A program made the translations under genes and the position numbers. DNA of 10,076 bases from Christensenella sp. UBA7102 (GTDB lineage: Bacteria > Bacillota > Clostridia > Christensenellales > UBA1750), in NCBI GenBank assembly GCA_002492415.1, contig DKYK01000072.1, forward strand, positions 14,781 to 24,856, in the 5' to 3' direction. The notes under the pieces were generated by a model. It saw only the letters and a program-made list of their open reading frames with translations, made no database searches and was not told where the DNA came from. The first letter of the stretch is position 1. Each line of letters opens with the position of its first letter. Of the stretch, positions 1-6,251 are shown piece by piece.

Positions 1-43
1 TTCTCTCAGAGAAGAAAAGCGCGTACCTTCCCCGTCCCCCGCG

Positions 44-439
44 TCACTTAAACATGCCGCGGTCGTTGGCCCACTTGGCGAAGTGGACGATGTTGCCGTC
101 GGGGTCGCGGAAGAAGAAGGTGCAGTAGCCGTCGTCGCGGTAGTTGGGGCCGGAGACGACGGGGACGCCGAGGGCGAGCATTTCCTTTACGGCCTCGTCG
201 AAGTTTTCGGGGACGAGGGCGATGTGCTTCCAGCCGACGGCGGGCTCGGCGGCGTCGAGGTCATGACCCTTCATGGGCACCATGATCTCGATGAGGATGT
301 GGTCGGGGGATTCGACGAAGTAATTGCCGGCGTTCCCGGCCGAGTGCAGGGTGAAGCCGAGGTGGTTGACGTACCAATCCGCCATGGCCTTGGGATCCCG
401 GGCGCAGATACCGACGTGGTCAAAACCGAGCATTTTCAT
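44..439 (-). CDS. VOC family (glyoxalase/bleomycin-resistance fold) protein
   Basis: A 131-residue protein, the usual length for a single-domain vicinal oxygen chelate protein. Two beta-alpha-beta-beta-beta modules are visible: residues 4-55 (FDHVGICARD start, strand ending ILIEIMVP) and about 70-125 (WKHIALVPENFDEAV, then FFFRDPDGNIVHF). The FRDPDGN turn near the C-terminus is a hallmark of the family. Candidate metal ligands are H8, E51, H72 and H119; in glyoxalase I the last position is usually Glu, so this is probably not a textbook glyoxalase I. The substrate is unknown: a lyase, epimerase, dioxygenase or binding protein are all possible. The start is supported by AAAGGGG (minus strand, 456-450) ten bases upstream of the ATG. 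It lies 53 bases after rnr on the same strand but has its own good promoter inside the end of rnr. Family assignment is firm, function is open. Confidence 0.88.
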   Translation of the reverse strand: MKMLGFDHVGICARDPKAMADWYVNHLGFTLHSAGNAGNYFVESPDHILIEIMVPMKGHDLDAAEPAVGWKHIALVPENFDEAVKEMLALGVPVVSGPNYRDDGYCTFFFRDPDGNIVHFAKWANDRGMFK

Positions 440-480
440 GTTCTGTGTACCCCTTTCGGTGGTTTATTTTGTACAGACTC

Positions 481-509
481 AGTATATCGCTTCTATTTTT
501 CGTCGTCAA
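481..509 (-). promoter_or_regulatory. Probable sigma-A promoter of the VOC gene, inside the 3' end of rnr
   Basis: On the minus strand, TTGACG (509-504) and TATACT (486-481) are separated by exactly 17 bases. Each hexamer matches the consensus at five of six positions. The -35 lies within the last codons of rnr and the -10 just beyond its stop. The expected transcription start near 474 gives a leader of about 35 bases before the VOC start codon. Inferred from sequence only. Confidence 0.62.
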
Positions 510-2586
510 TGGCAAAATCCACGCGGCGCGTCGCAATCTCCACAGCTGTGACCACAATGCGGATGGGGTCGCCCAGGCGGTACACCTTTTTCCTGCGTTC
601 GCCCACCAGCATGTAATTCTTTTCTACGAACGTATAGTAGTCGTCGTCCAGCGAAGAGATGTGGATCAGCCCCTCCACGGTGTTGGGCAGCTCCACGAAC
701 AGCCCGAAGCCCGTCACCGACGAGATCACGCCCTCGTACTTCTCGCCCACGTGCGCCTGCATGTACTGCGCTTTCTTCAGGTCCTCCACATCGCGCTCCG
801 CTTCCATCGCTCGCCGCTCCATGTCCGACGTGTGCGCCGCGAATTCATCGATGTGCCTGGCCAGCTGGCCAAGCGAGCCGCCCGCAAGGTGCAGGTGCAG
901 CGCCCGGTGCACGATCAGGTCCGGATACCGGCGGATGGGGGAGGTGAAGTGACAGTAGTCCGGAGCCGCCAGGCCGTAGTGTCCCAGCGGCCTGCCGTCG
1001 TAGCGCGCCTTTTGCAGCGACCGCAGCATCAGCCGTGAAACCACCGCCTCCTCGGGCGTGCCACGGCTTTGGTCCAGTACCGCCTGCAGCGCCTTGGGGT
1101 GCACCTTTCCGCTCTTAACGCCCTTGATGCGGTACCCCAGGTTGAACAGGAACGCGTCCAGCGTCTGCAGCTTCTCCGGGTCGGGATCCTCGTGCACGCG
1201 GTAGAGGATGGGCAGCTCGTGCGCCTTGGCGTATTCCGCCACGCACTCGTTTGCCTTGAGCATAAACTCCTCGATCAGGCGGTTCGCCGTGCCGGTCTGC
1301 GCGCGCTCCACATTCACCGGCACGCCCTCTTCGTCCACCGTGATCCTGGATTCCGCCACGTCCAGATCCAGCGCCCCGCGCCGGACGCGCAGCGAACGCA
1401 GCTCTTTCGCCAGCGCGCCCATCTCCCGCAGGTCGCGCGCCACCTCCGGCGCAAAACCCGTTTCGTCGCCCTCGTCCAGCAGCCGCGTCACGTTTTCGTA
1501 CACCAGCCGCGCGTGCGAGTGGATGACGGAGGGGAAGATGCGGTATTGCCTCACTGCGCCGTCCCCGCCGATGTCCATCATGCAGGTCAGCGTCAGCCGG
1601 TCCACGTCCGGGTTGAGCGAGCACAGCCCATTGGACAGCGCCTCGGGCAGCATGGGCAGCACCTGCCCCGGCAGGTACACGCTCGTCGCCCGCCGCAGCG
1701 CTTCGCCGTCCAGCGCCGTGCCCGGCCGCACGTAGTGGCTCACGTCCGCAATGTGCACGCCCAGCCGCCAGCCGTCCGCTATTTTTTCAATGGACACCGC
1801 GTCGTCGAAGTCCTTTGCGTCCGCCCCGTCAATGGTGAAGGCGTTCAGCCCGCGCAGGTCCTCGCGGCCGGCAAGCTCTTCGGGGAGCACCTCCTGCGGC
1901 AGCGCCTCCGCCTCGTCCAGCACCTTCTTCGGAAATTCCTCCTCCAAACGATGCTGCCGGATCAGCGAGCGCACGTCCGTGCCCACGTCGTCCTTGTTGC
2001 CCAGCACCTCGATCACGCGCCCGCGTGGATTGCGCCCCCGGCTGGACCATTGCGTCACGCGCACCACCACCTTGTCGTCGGCGCGCGCATGCATCCGATC
2101 CTGTTTGGACACATACACGTCCATGCTGATGCGCTTTTCGTCCGGCACCACATACGACGCCGTACCGTCCAGCTCGAACGTGCCCACGATTACATCGTTG
2201 CAGTGCGTCAGCACCCGCACGATCTCGCCCTCGCGCCGGCCCGCGTTGGTGATGCGTGCCAGCACCGTGTCGCCGTGCAGCGCGCCGCCCATGGCGTCGG
2301 CGGGAATGAACAGATCCTCGCCGCCTGCCTCGGGCAGCACGAAGCCAAAGCCCCGCGCGTTGCCCTGCAGCCGTCCGCGCAGCAGGCCCAGCGTGTGCGG
2401 CAGCGCCCAGCGCTCCTTGCGCGTGCAGAAGAGCAGCCCTTCCGCTTCCAGGGCGTCCAGCGTGCCGCGCAGCGCGTCCGCCTCCAGGCCCAGCGCCTGC
2501 GCGATCTGCTCGCCGCGCTTGGGCCCCTCCTTCTCCAGAATTTGCAGGATACCGTCCCGTATCCGCTGCATTTCATTGCTTTCCAT
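493..2586 (-). CDS. rnr: Ribonuclease R (3'-5' exoribonuclease, RNB family)
   Basis: Degrades structured RNA from the 3' end processively and takes part in mRNA turnover and RNA quality control in the cytoplasm. Starting at ATG 2586 it has 697 residues. Domains in order: N-terminal winged helix (about 1-62), two cold-shock/OB domains (about 65-200), catalytic RNB domain (about 240-560) and C-terminal S1 domain (about 613-695). The RNB signature TIDGADAKDFDDAVS carries the metal-binding aspartates (D253, D259, D261, D262), and HFTSPIRRYPDL (546-557) is also diagnostic. The protein stops soon after S1, so it lacks the long basic tail of E. coli RNase R. The frame is open further, to ATG 2667, but that start falls in the secG terminator and upstream of the likely promoter; ATG 2586 has GGAG nine bases before it. 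ATG 2601 is a second possibility. It follows secG, as in many Firmicutes, but smpB is not next. Confidence 0.95.
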   Translation of the reverse strand: MESNEMQRIRDGILQILEKEGPKRGEQIAQALGLEADALRGTLDALEAEGLLFCTRKERWALPHTLGLLRGRLQGNARGFGFVLPEAGGEDLFIPADAMGGALHGDTVLARITNAGRREGEIVRVLTHCNDVIVGTFELDGTASYVVPDEKRISMDVYVSKQDRMHARADDKVVVRVTQWSSRGRNPRGRVIEVLGNKDDVGTDVRSLIRQHRLEEEFPKKVLDEAEALPQEVLPEELAGREDLRGLNAFTIDGADAKDFDDAVSIEKIADGWRLGVHIADVSHYVRPGTALDGEALRRATSVYLPGQVLPMLPEALSNGLCSLNPDVDRLTLTCMMDIGGDGAVRQYRIFPSVIHSHARLVYENVTRLLDEGDETGFAPEVARDLREMGALAKELRSLRVRRGALDLDVAESRITVDEEGVPVNVERAQTGTANRLIEEFMLKANECVAEYAKAHELPILYRVHEDPDPEKLQTLDAFLFNLGYRIKGVKSGKVHPKALQAVLDQSRGTPEEAVVSRLMLRSLQKARYDGRPLGHYGLAAPDYCHFTSPIRRYPDLIVHRALHLHLAGGSLGQLARHIDEFAAHTSDMERRAMEAERDVEDLKKAQYMQAHVGEKYEGVISSVTGFGLFVELPNTVEGLIHISSLDDDYYTFVEKNYMLVGERRKKVYRLGDPIRIVVTAVEIATRRVDFAIDDEK

Positions 2587-2619
2587 GAAAATTTGCTCCA
2601 TTTCTGTTTTCTCATTGAT

Positions 2620-2646
2620 AGTATAGCACGGCGTTGGGTAAAGCAA
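2620..2646 (-). promoter_or_regulatory. Possible rnr promoter (extended -10)
   Basis: On the minus strand TATACT (2625-2620) is preceded by TG plus one base, an extended -10. The best -35 candidate, TTGCTT (2646-2641), is weak and only 15 bases away, so recognition would depend on the extended -10. A start near 2613 would give a leader of about 27 bases to ATG 2586. It lies directly after the secG terminator, where a new promoter is needed. Confidence 0.45.
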
Positions 2647-2663
2647 CCGTCGCATCCGTGTGA

Positions 2664-2707
2664 ACAATACAAAAAGGCGGCATGGGCATGCGACCCATCC
2701 CGCCTTT
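2664..2707 (-). terminator. Intrinsic terminator of secG
   Basis: Bases 2673-2680 (AAAGGCGG) pair with 2700-2707 (CCGCCTTT). After one C-C mismatch, 2682-2686 (ATGGG) pair with 2694-2698 (CCCAT), leaving a 7-base loop. On the minus strand the hairpin is followed by a T-rich run (TTTTTGTATTGTT). It lies 26 bases past the secG stop and separates secG from rnr transcriptionally. Confidence 0.85.
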
Positions 2708-2732
2708 GAGCGATCAAAACCTTGTGACCCGT

Positions 2733-2981
2733 TTACGCAAAGCGCTGCAAAATAACCAGCACAACGGCCAGCACCATGAACACGGCGCCCGTGATCTTGG
2801 TCAGCAACTCCATCTTACCCTCATAGCTGGCCGCCTTCTTCTTGCCAAAGAAGGTTTCCGCGCCGCCGGCAATCGCGCCGGACAGCCCCGCGGACTTGCC
2901 CTGCTGCATGAGCACCAGCACGACCAGTGCCAGGCAATCCAGACCCAGAATGATGCTCAGAATGATTCTAACCACGTTCAT
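2733..2981 (-). CDS. secG: Preprotein translocase subunit SecG
   Basis: Small membrane subunit of the SecYEG protein-export channel, which assists SecA-driven translocation. 82 residues, the typical Gram-positive length. Two hydrophobic helices (about 4-25 and 62-80) flank the conserved cytoplasmic loop MQQGKSAGLSGAIAGGAETFFGK (about 25-47), which is the family signature. The start is supported by GGGAGGT (minus strand, about 2999-2993), about 11 bases upstream of the ATG. It is transcribed from its own likely promoter at 3050-3078 and ends at an intrinsic terminator, with rnr as the next gene on the same strand. Identification is secure. Confidence 0.96.
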   Translation of the reverse strand: MNVVRIILSIILGLDCLALVVLVLMQQGKSAGLSGAIAGGAETFFGKKKAASYEGKMELLTKITGAVFMVLAVVLVILQRFA

Positions 2982-3049
2982 CTTGTTACTTTACCTCCCG
3001 GATACACCATGCAGCGCACTTTGCACGGCATCGTCACAATACTTACAAG

Positions 3050-3078
3050 ACTATACCACGTTCCATGCCAAAATGCAA
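3050..3078 (-). promoter_or_regulatory. Possible secG promoter (extended -10)
   Basis: On the minus strand TATAGT (3055-3050) is preceded by TGG, forming an extended -10. A weak -35, TTGCAT (3078-3073), lies exactly 17 bases upstream. The predicted start near 3043 gives a leader of about 60 bases. This stretch lies between the isomerase stop and secG, where I see no convincing terminator, so some read-through from the isomerase gene is also possible. Confidence 0.5.
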
Positions 3079-3109
3079 GCGTTTTTTCGGGATTTCCGGG
3101 TAAACGGGC

Positions 3110-4075
3110 TTACGCCCACCACATCGCGCCCTTGTCCTCGAACATCATCACGTCCTTGAGGAACGCGATGGCCTTCTGCAGGCCCTCGTTTGGGGTCATC
3201 AGGCTGTCCTCATGCTCGATGGAGATGGCGTCGTCGTAGCCCACCATGCGCAGCGCGCTCATCATATCCTTCCACACCTGGTAGTCGTGGCCGTAGCCCA
3301 CCGAACGGAAGATCCAGGAGCGATGGATTTCGTCGCCGTAGTGCTTGGTATCCAGCACGCCGTGCGTCTTGGAATTGAGTTCGTCGATCTTGGTATCCTT
3401 GGCGTGGAAGAAGTAGATGGCGTCGCCCAGGTAGCGGATGGCGTACACCGGGTCGATGCCCTGCCAGAACAGGTGCGAAGGATCGAAGTTCGCGCCGATG
3501 ATGGGGCCGACCGCATTGCGCAGCTTCATCAGCGTTTCGGGGTTGTATACGCAGAAGCCGGGGTGCATCTCAAAGGCGATCTTTTCAATGCCGTGCTCCG
3601 CGGCCCAGGCAGCGGTCTTCTTCCAGTAGGGGATGAGCACCTCGTCCCACTGGTACTTGAGTATCTCGGAAAAATCGTCCGGCCAGGGGCAGGTGACCCA
3701 GTTGGGGGTCTTGTCCTCGGGCGAGCCGCCGGGGCAGCCCGAGAAGGTGATCACGCGCTTGACGCCCAGCTTTTCCGCCAGCAGCACCGTGTTGACAAAA
3801 TCGTCGTGGAACTGCTTGGCTACCGCCGGATCGGGATGCACCGCGTTGCCATGGGTGGACAGCGCCGCGATTTCCAGCCCGTGCTTTTCGATGGTGTGCT
3901 TGAACTGCGCGATCTTGCTCTCATCACGCAGCAGCTCCTCGGGATTGCAGTGCGCCTTGCCCGGGAAGCCTCCGCAGCCGATCTCCACCGCCTGCACGCC
4001 GGAATCCGCCAGGTACTTGCACGCCTCGTCCAGGCTCCTGTCCGCCAGCAGGACCGCAAAAACAGATAGTTTCAT
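3110..4075 (-). CDS. Sugar phosphate isomerase/epimerase family protein (xylose isomerase-like TIM barrel)
   Basis: 321 residues, the normal length for this AP-endonuclease-2-like TIM barrel family (relatives include IolE, IolI and ketose 3-epimerases). Recognisable barrel strands include VQAVEIGCGGFPGK (27-40), LEIAALSTHGNAVHP (67-81), VKRVITFSG (105-113), IEKIAFEMHPGF (163-174), IIGANFDPSHLFW (192-204), IYFFHAKDTK (220-229) and DAISIEHED (282-290). Likely divalent-metal ligands are E169, D198, H224 and E287, with H201 nearby. Such enzymes isomerise, epimerise or dehydrate sugars or inositols; the substrate cannot be told from sequence. ATG 4075 is chosen because GGAGGT lies eight bases upstream; the longer open frame to 4186 would run through the promoter. 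It is cytoplasmic (no signal peptide) and divergent from the M42 operon, with no linked sugar transporter or kinase in the window. Confidence 0.9.
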   Translation of the reverse strand: MKLSVFAVLLADRSLDEACKYLADSGVQAVEIGCGGFPGKAHCNPEELLRDESKIAQFKHTIEKHGLEIAALSTHGNAVHPDPAVAKQFHDDFVNTVLLAEKLGVKRVITFSGCPGGSPEDKTPNWVTCPWPDDFSEILKYQWDEVLIPYWKKTAAWAAEHGIEKIAFEMHPGFCVYNPETLMKLRNAVGPIIGANFDPSHLFWQGIDPVYAIRYLGDAIYFFHAKDTKIDELNSKTHGVLDTKHYGDEIHRSWIFRSVGYGHDYQVWKDMMSALRMVGYDDAISIEHEDSLMTPNEGLQKAIAFLKDVMMFEDKGAMWWA

Positions 4076-4100
4076 GAAATTCGACCTCCGTTTCCGTTGC

Positions 4101-4120
4101 CAAGGGAGCATGACCCCTTG
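4101..4120. promoter_or_regulatory. Palindrome in the isomerase leader, possible operator
   Basis: CAAGGG (4101-4106) and CCCTTG (4115-4120) form an inverted repeat around a central CATG (4109-4112), so 16 of 20 positions are symmetric. It lies just downstream of the predicted isomerase transcription start (about 4124) and upstream of its ribosome binding site. That position suits a repressor operator or a small RNA hairpin. No regulator that would bind it is encoded next to it. Confidence 0.4.
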
Positions 4121-4130
4121 CTTTGTCCCT

Positions 4131-4159
4131 ATTATACATTTCTTTGTGCAAAAGTTCAA
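4131..4159 (-). promoter_or_regulatory. Probable isomerase promoter
   Basis: On the minus strand TTGAAC (4159-4154) and a perfect TATAAT (4136-4131) are separated by exactly 17 bases. The predicted start near 4124 gives a leader of about 48 bases to ATG 4075. It physically overlaps the divergent promoter of the peptidase operon. Confidence 0.65.
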
Positions 4160-4173
4160 TGTTGTGTTATAAT
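4144..4173 (+). promoter_or_regulatory. Probable promoter of the M42 peptidase operon
   Basis: A perfect TATAAT (4168-4173) is preceded by TGT, giving an extended -10. A weak -35, TTGTGC (4144-4149), lies 18 bases upstream. The predicted start near 4180 gives a leader of about 27 bases before ATG 4207. Its -35 sits in the spacer of the oppositely directed isomerase promoter, so both promoters cannot easily be occupied at once. Confidence 0.65.
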
Positions 4174-4206
4174 AAGGCGGTATCAACGCTTGAAGGAGGT
4201 CAGCAA

Positions 4207-5238
4207 ATGGATGTTGCGGCTTTTTTAGAAGAGATTTGCGCCCTGCCGGGCTATTCCGGCATGGAGAGTGCGGTCGCCGCGCGCGTTGCCGAGGAATTTA
4301 AGAAGTATTCCGGCGACGTGCGCATCGACAAGCTGGGGAACGTCCGCGCCACGATGGGCAGCGGCAGTCCCCGCGTGCTCGTCTGCGCGCACATGGACGA
4401 GGTGGGGCTTCTGGTGTCCGCCGTTGAGGACAACGGCTTCCTCCGTCTATACGACTTTGGCAGCCTGGATCCCCGAATCCTGCCCGGCAGCGAGGTGACG
4501 GTGTTTGGCCGCCAGCCCCTTTACGGCGTCATCGGCGTCAAGCCCCCGCACCTGACCAACGGCCCGCACAAGGCCGCGCAGGTGAGCGACCTTGCGGTGG
4601 ACGTCGGCCTGCCTAAGGAGGAGGTCGAGTCTCTGGTGCGCGTGGGCGACCCCATCTGCTTCCGCGTGCCCATGACGCGCCTGATGAACGACCGCGCCGC
4701 GTTTAAGACCTTTGACGACCGCGCCTGCGTCGCCTCCATGATCGTGGCGATGGAGGCGCTCAGCCGCGTGCGGCTGAACTGCACCGTGGAGTTCTGCGCC
4801 ACCGTGCAGGAGGAGGTGGGCTCCCGAGGCGCGCAGGTCGCCGCCTACGACGCCGCGCCCGATCTGGCCGTGGCCTTTGACGTCTGCCATGCCAACCAGC
4901 CCGGCGCCGATCCCTGGGACACCATGCCCATCGATAAAGTCGGCCTTGGCATGGGCCCCACCATCCACCCGGCGATGTTCGCCCGCATGCGCGACGCTGC
5001 AAGGGCGCTGCGCGTCGATGTGCAGGTGGATGTGAGCAACGGCAAGACCTATACCGACGCGGACAACATCATGGCCTCGCGCATGGGCGTGCCCACGGCC
5101 CTGCTGTCGCTGCCGCTGACCTACATGCACACCATGGTCGAGACCATCAGCCTGACCGCATGCGCAGAGGCTGGGCGGCTGCTGGCGGGCTTCCTGGCGG
5201 GCGTGGACGAGAAATGGGAGGAATGGCTATGCTTCTAA
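4207..5238 (+). CDS. M42 family metallopeptidase (first of three)
   Basis: Metal-dependent aminopeptidase of the M42 (PepA/FrvX/YsdC, TET peptidase) family, which trims short peptides in the cytoplasm as large self-compartmentalised oligomers. 343 residues, the usual length. Expected metal and catalytic residues are present: H62 and D64 (CAHMDEVG), D170/D171 (FDDRA), E202/E203 (VQEEVGSRG), D225 (AFDV) and H308 (YMHT). The dimerisation domain inserts between about residues 67 and 158. Where the two downstream paralogs read GG(N)DAG or GGATDVG, this protein has TYTDADNI (281-288), hinting at a different specificity. ATG 4207 is chosen because AAGGAGGT lies six bases upstream. The end overlaps the next peptidase gene by 10 bases, implying translational coupling. 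Substrate preference is unknown; older annotations call such proteins cellulase M or endoglucanase, which is misleading. Confidence 0.93.
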   Translation: MDVAAFLEEICALPGYSGMESAVAARVAEEFKKYSGDVRIDKLGNVRATMGSGSPRVLVCAHMDEVGLLVSAVEDNGFLRLYDFGSLDPRILPGSEVTVFGRQPLYGVIGVKPPHLTNGPHKAAQVSDLAVDVGLPKEEVESLVRVGDPICFRVPMTRLMNDRAAFKTFDDRACVASMIVAMEALSRVRLNCTVEFCATVQEEVGSRGAQVAAYDAAPDLAVAFDVCHANQPGADPWDTMPIDKVGLGMGPTIHPAMFARMRDAARALRVDVQVDVSNGKTYTDADNIMASRMGVPTALLSLPLTYMHTMVETISLTACAEAGRLLAGFLAGVDEKWEEWLCF

Positions 5239-6251
5239 GAGAATTGACGCGCCTGTTCGGCCCCTCGGGCGAGGAGGGCGAGGTGCGCCGCTTTGTCGTC
5301 GAGCACGCCGCGCCCTATGCCGACAAGATTGACGTGGACAATATGGGCAGCGTGATCGCCTGGAAATACGCCAAAGAAAATAAGGAAAACGCCAAAACCG
5401 TGATGATCGCCGCGCACATGGACGAGGTGGGCTTCATCGTGCAGTATGTCCGCGACGACGGTCTTATCCGCTACATGACCGTCGGCGGCATCGACCCGGC
5501 TGTCTGCGTTTCCAAGCGCGTGCTGGTGGGCCAAAACCGCGTGCCCGGCGTCATCGGCTGCAAGGCCGTGCACCTGCAGGAGCGCGACGAGCGCAGCCGC
5601 GCCCTCAAGCACAGCCAGCTCTACATCGACATTGGCGCAAAGAGCAAAGAAGACGCCCTGTCCAAGATCGCCGTGGGCGATTACGTCATCTTTGACTCCG
5701 ACTACGTCGAGTTCGGCCGCGGCCTGGTCAAGTCCCGCGCGCTGGACGACCGAGTGGGCTGCGCCGTACTGCTCGAGCTGCTCCGGCACGACTATCCCTG
5801 CAACGTCGCCTTTGCCTTTGACGTTCAGGAGGAGGTGGGCCTGCGCGGCGCGCTGGCTACGGCCTTCCGCGTGCGGCCCGACTGCGCGCTGGTGCTGGAG
5901 GGCACTACCGCCAACGACACCACCGGCGCCCGCGTCCACGAGGAGATCTGCACCGTGGGGCAAGGTCCCACCATCAGCTTTATGGACCGTGCCTCCATCG
6001 CCAATCCCGCGCTCTTTGAGCGCATGCGCGCGCTGGCAAAAGAAAAGTCCATTCCCTGGCAGCTCAAGCGCGGCTCCGCCGGCGGCAACGACGCGGGCAG
6101 CATTCAGCGCACCGCGGCCGGCTGCGCCACCGTTGCCATCTCCGTGCCCTGCCGCTATATCCACAGCCCCGCCTCGGTCTGCGCGCTGTCGGACGTCGAA
6201 AATCAATACAATCTGGTCAAGGCCTTTTTGGATGAAGGAGGTAACTACTGA
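5229..6251 (+). CDS. M42 family metallopeptidase (second of three)
   Basis: 340 residues, same M42 fold as its neighbours but clearly diverged from them. Conserved residues: H63 and D65 (AAHMDEVGF), D173/D174 (LDDRVG), E201/E202 (VQEEVGLRG), E224 (VLEGTTANDT) and H312 (YIHSP). At the E224 position both neighbours carry Asp; Glu can also bind metal, so activity is expected. The C-terminal substrate loop is GGNDAGSIQ (285-293), close to the family norm. The chosen ATG lies inside the end of the upstream gene, seven bases after GGAGG; in-frame ATGs further upstream have poorer spacing. Its TGA stop shares one base with the ATG of the third peptidase (ATGA-type overlap), so all three are probably translated as one coupled unit. 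Cytoplasmic, no signal peptide. The specific substrate cannot be assigned. Confidence 0.93.
   Translation: MLLRELTRLFGPSGEEGEVRRFVVEHAAPYADKIDVDNMGSVIAWKYAKENKENAKTVMIAAHMDEVGFIVQYVRDDGLIRYMTVGGIDPAVCVSKRVLVGQNRVPGVIGCKAVHLQERDERSRALKHSQLYIDIGAKSKEDALSKIAVGDYVIFDSDYVEFGRGLVKSRALDDRVGCAVLLELLRHDYPCNVAFAFDVQEEVGLRGALATAFRVRPDCALVLEGTTANDTTGARVHEEICTVGQGPTISFMDRASIANPALFERMRALAKEKSIPWQLKRGSAGGNDAGSIQRTAAGCATVAISVPCRYIHSPASVCALSDVENQYNLVKAFLDEGGNY

Noticed and set aside
1..13. Perfect palindrome TTCTCTCAGAGAA at the left edge
   Set aside because: The central spacer is a single base, it has no T run on the minus strand, and it is at the window edge, so neither terminator nor operator can be supported.
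2587..2667. Longer N-terminus for RNase R starting at 2667
   Set aside because: That start lies within the T-rich tail of the secG terminator and upstream of the likely rnr promoter. The extra 27 residues do not resemble the family, and ATG 2586 has a well-placed GGAG.
1069..2709. Long open frame (546 codons) on the plus strand opposite rnr
   Set aside because: It is rich in His, Arg, Val and Gln with no recognisable domain, and lies exactly antisense to a secure RNase R gene. GC-rich codons commonly leave such open shadow frames.
3081..3125. Possible terminator after the isomerase gene (GGGCGTAAGCCC overlapping the stop)
   Set aside because: The stem is only four base pairs and is not followed by a T run.
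4076..4186. Longer N-terminus for the isomerase starting at 4186
   Set aside because: The extension is translated promoter and leader sequence; ATG 4075 has GGAGGT at the right distance and begins with the typical family N-terminus.
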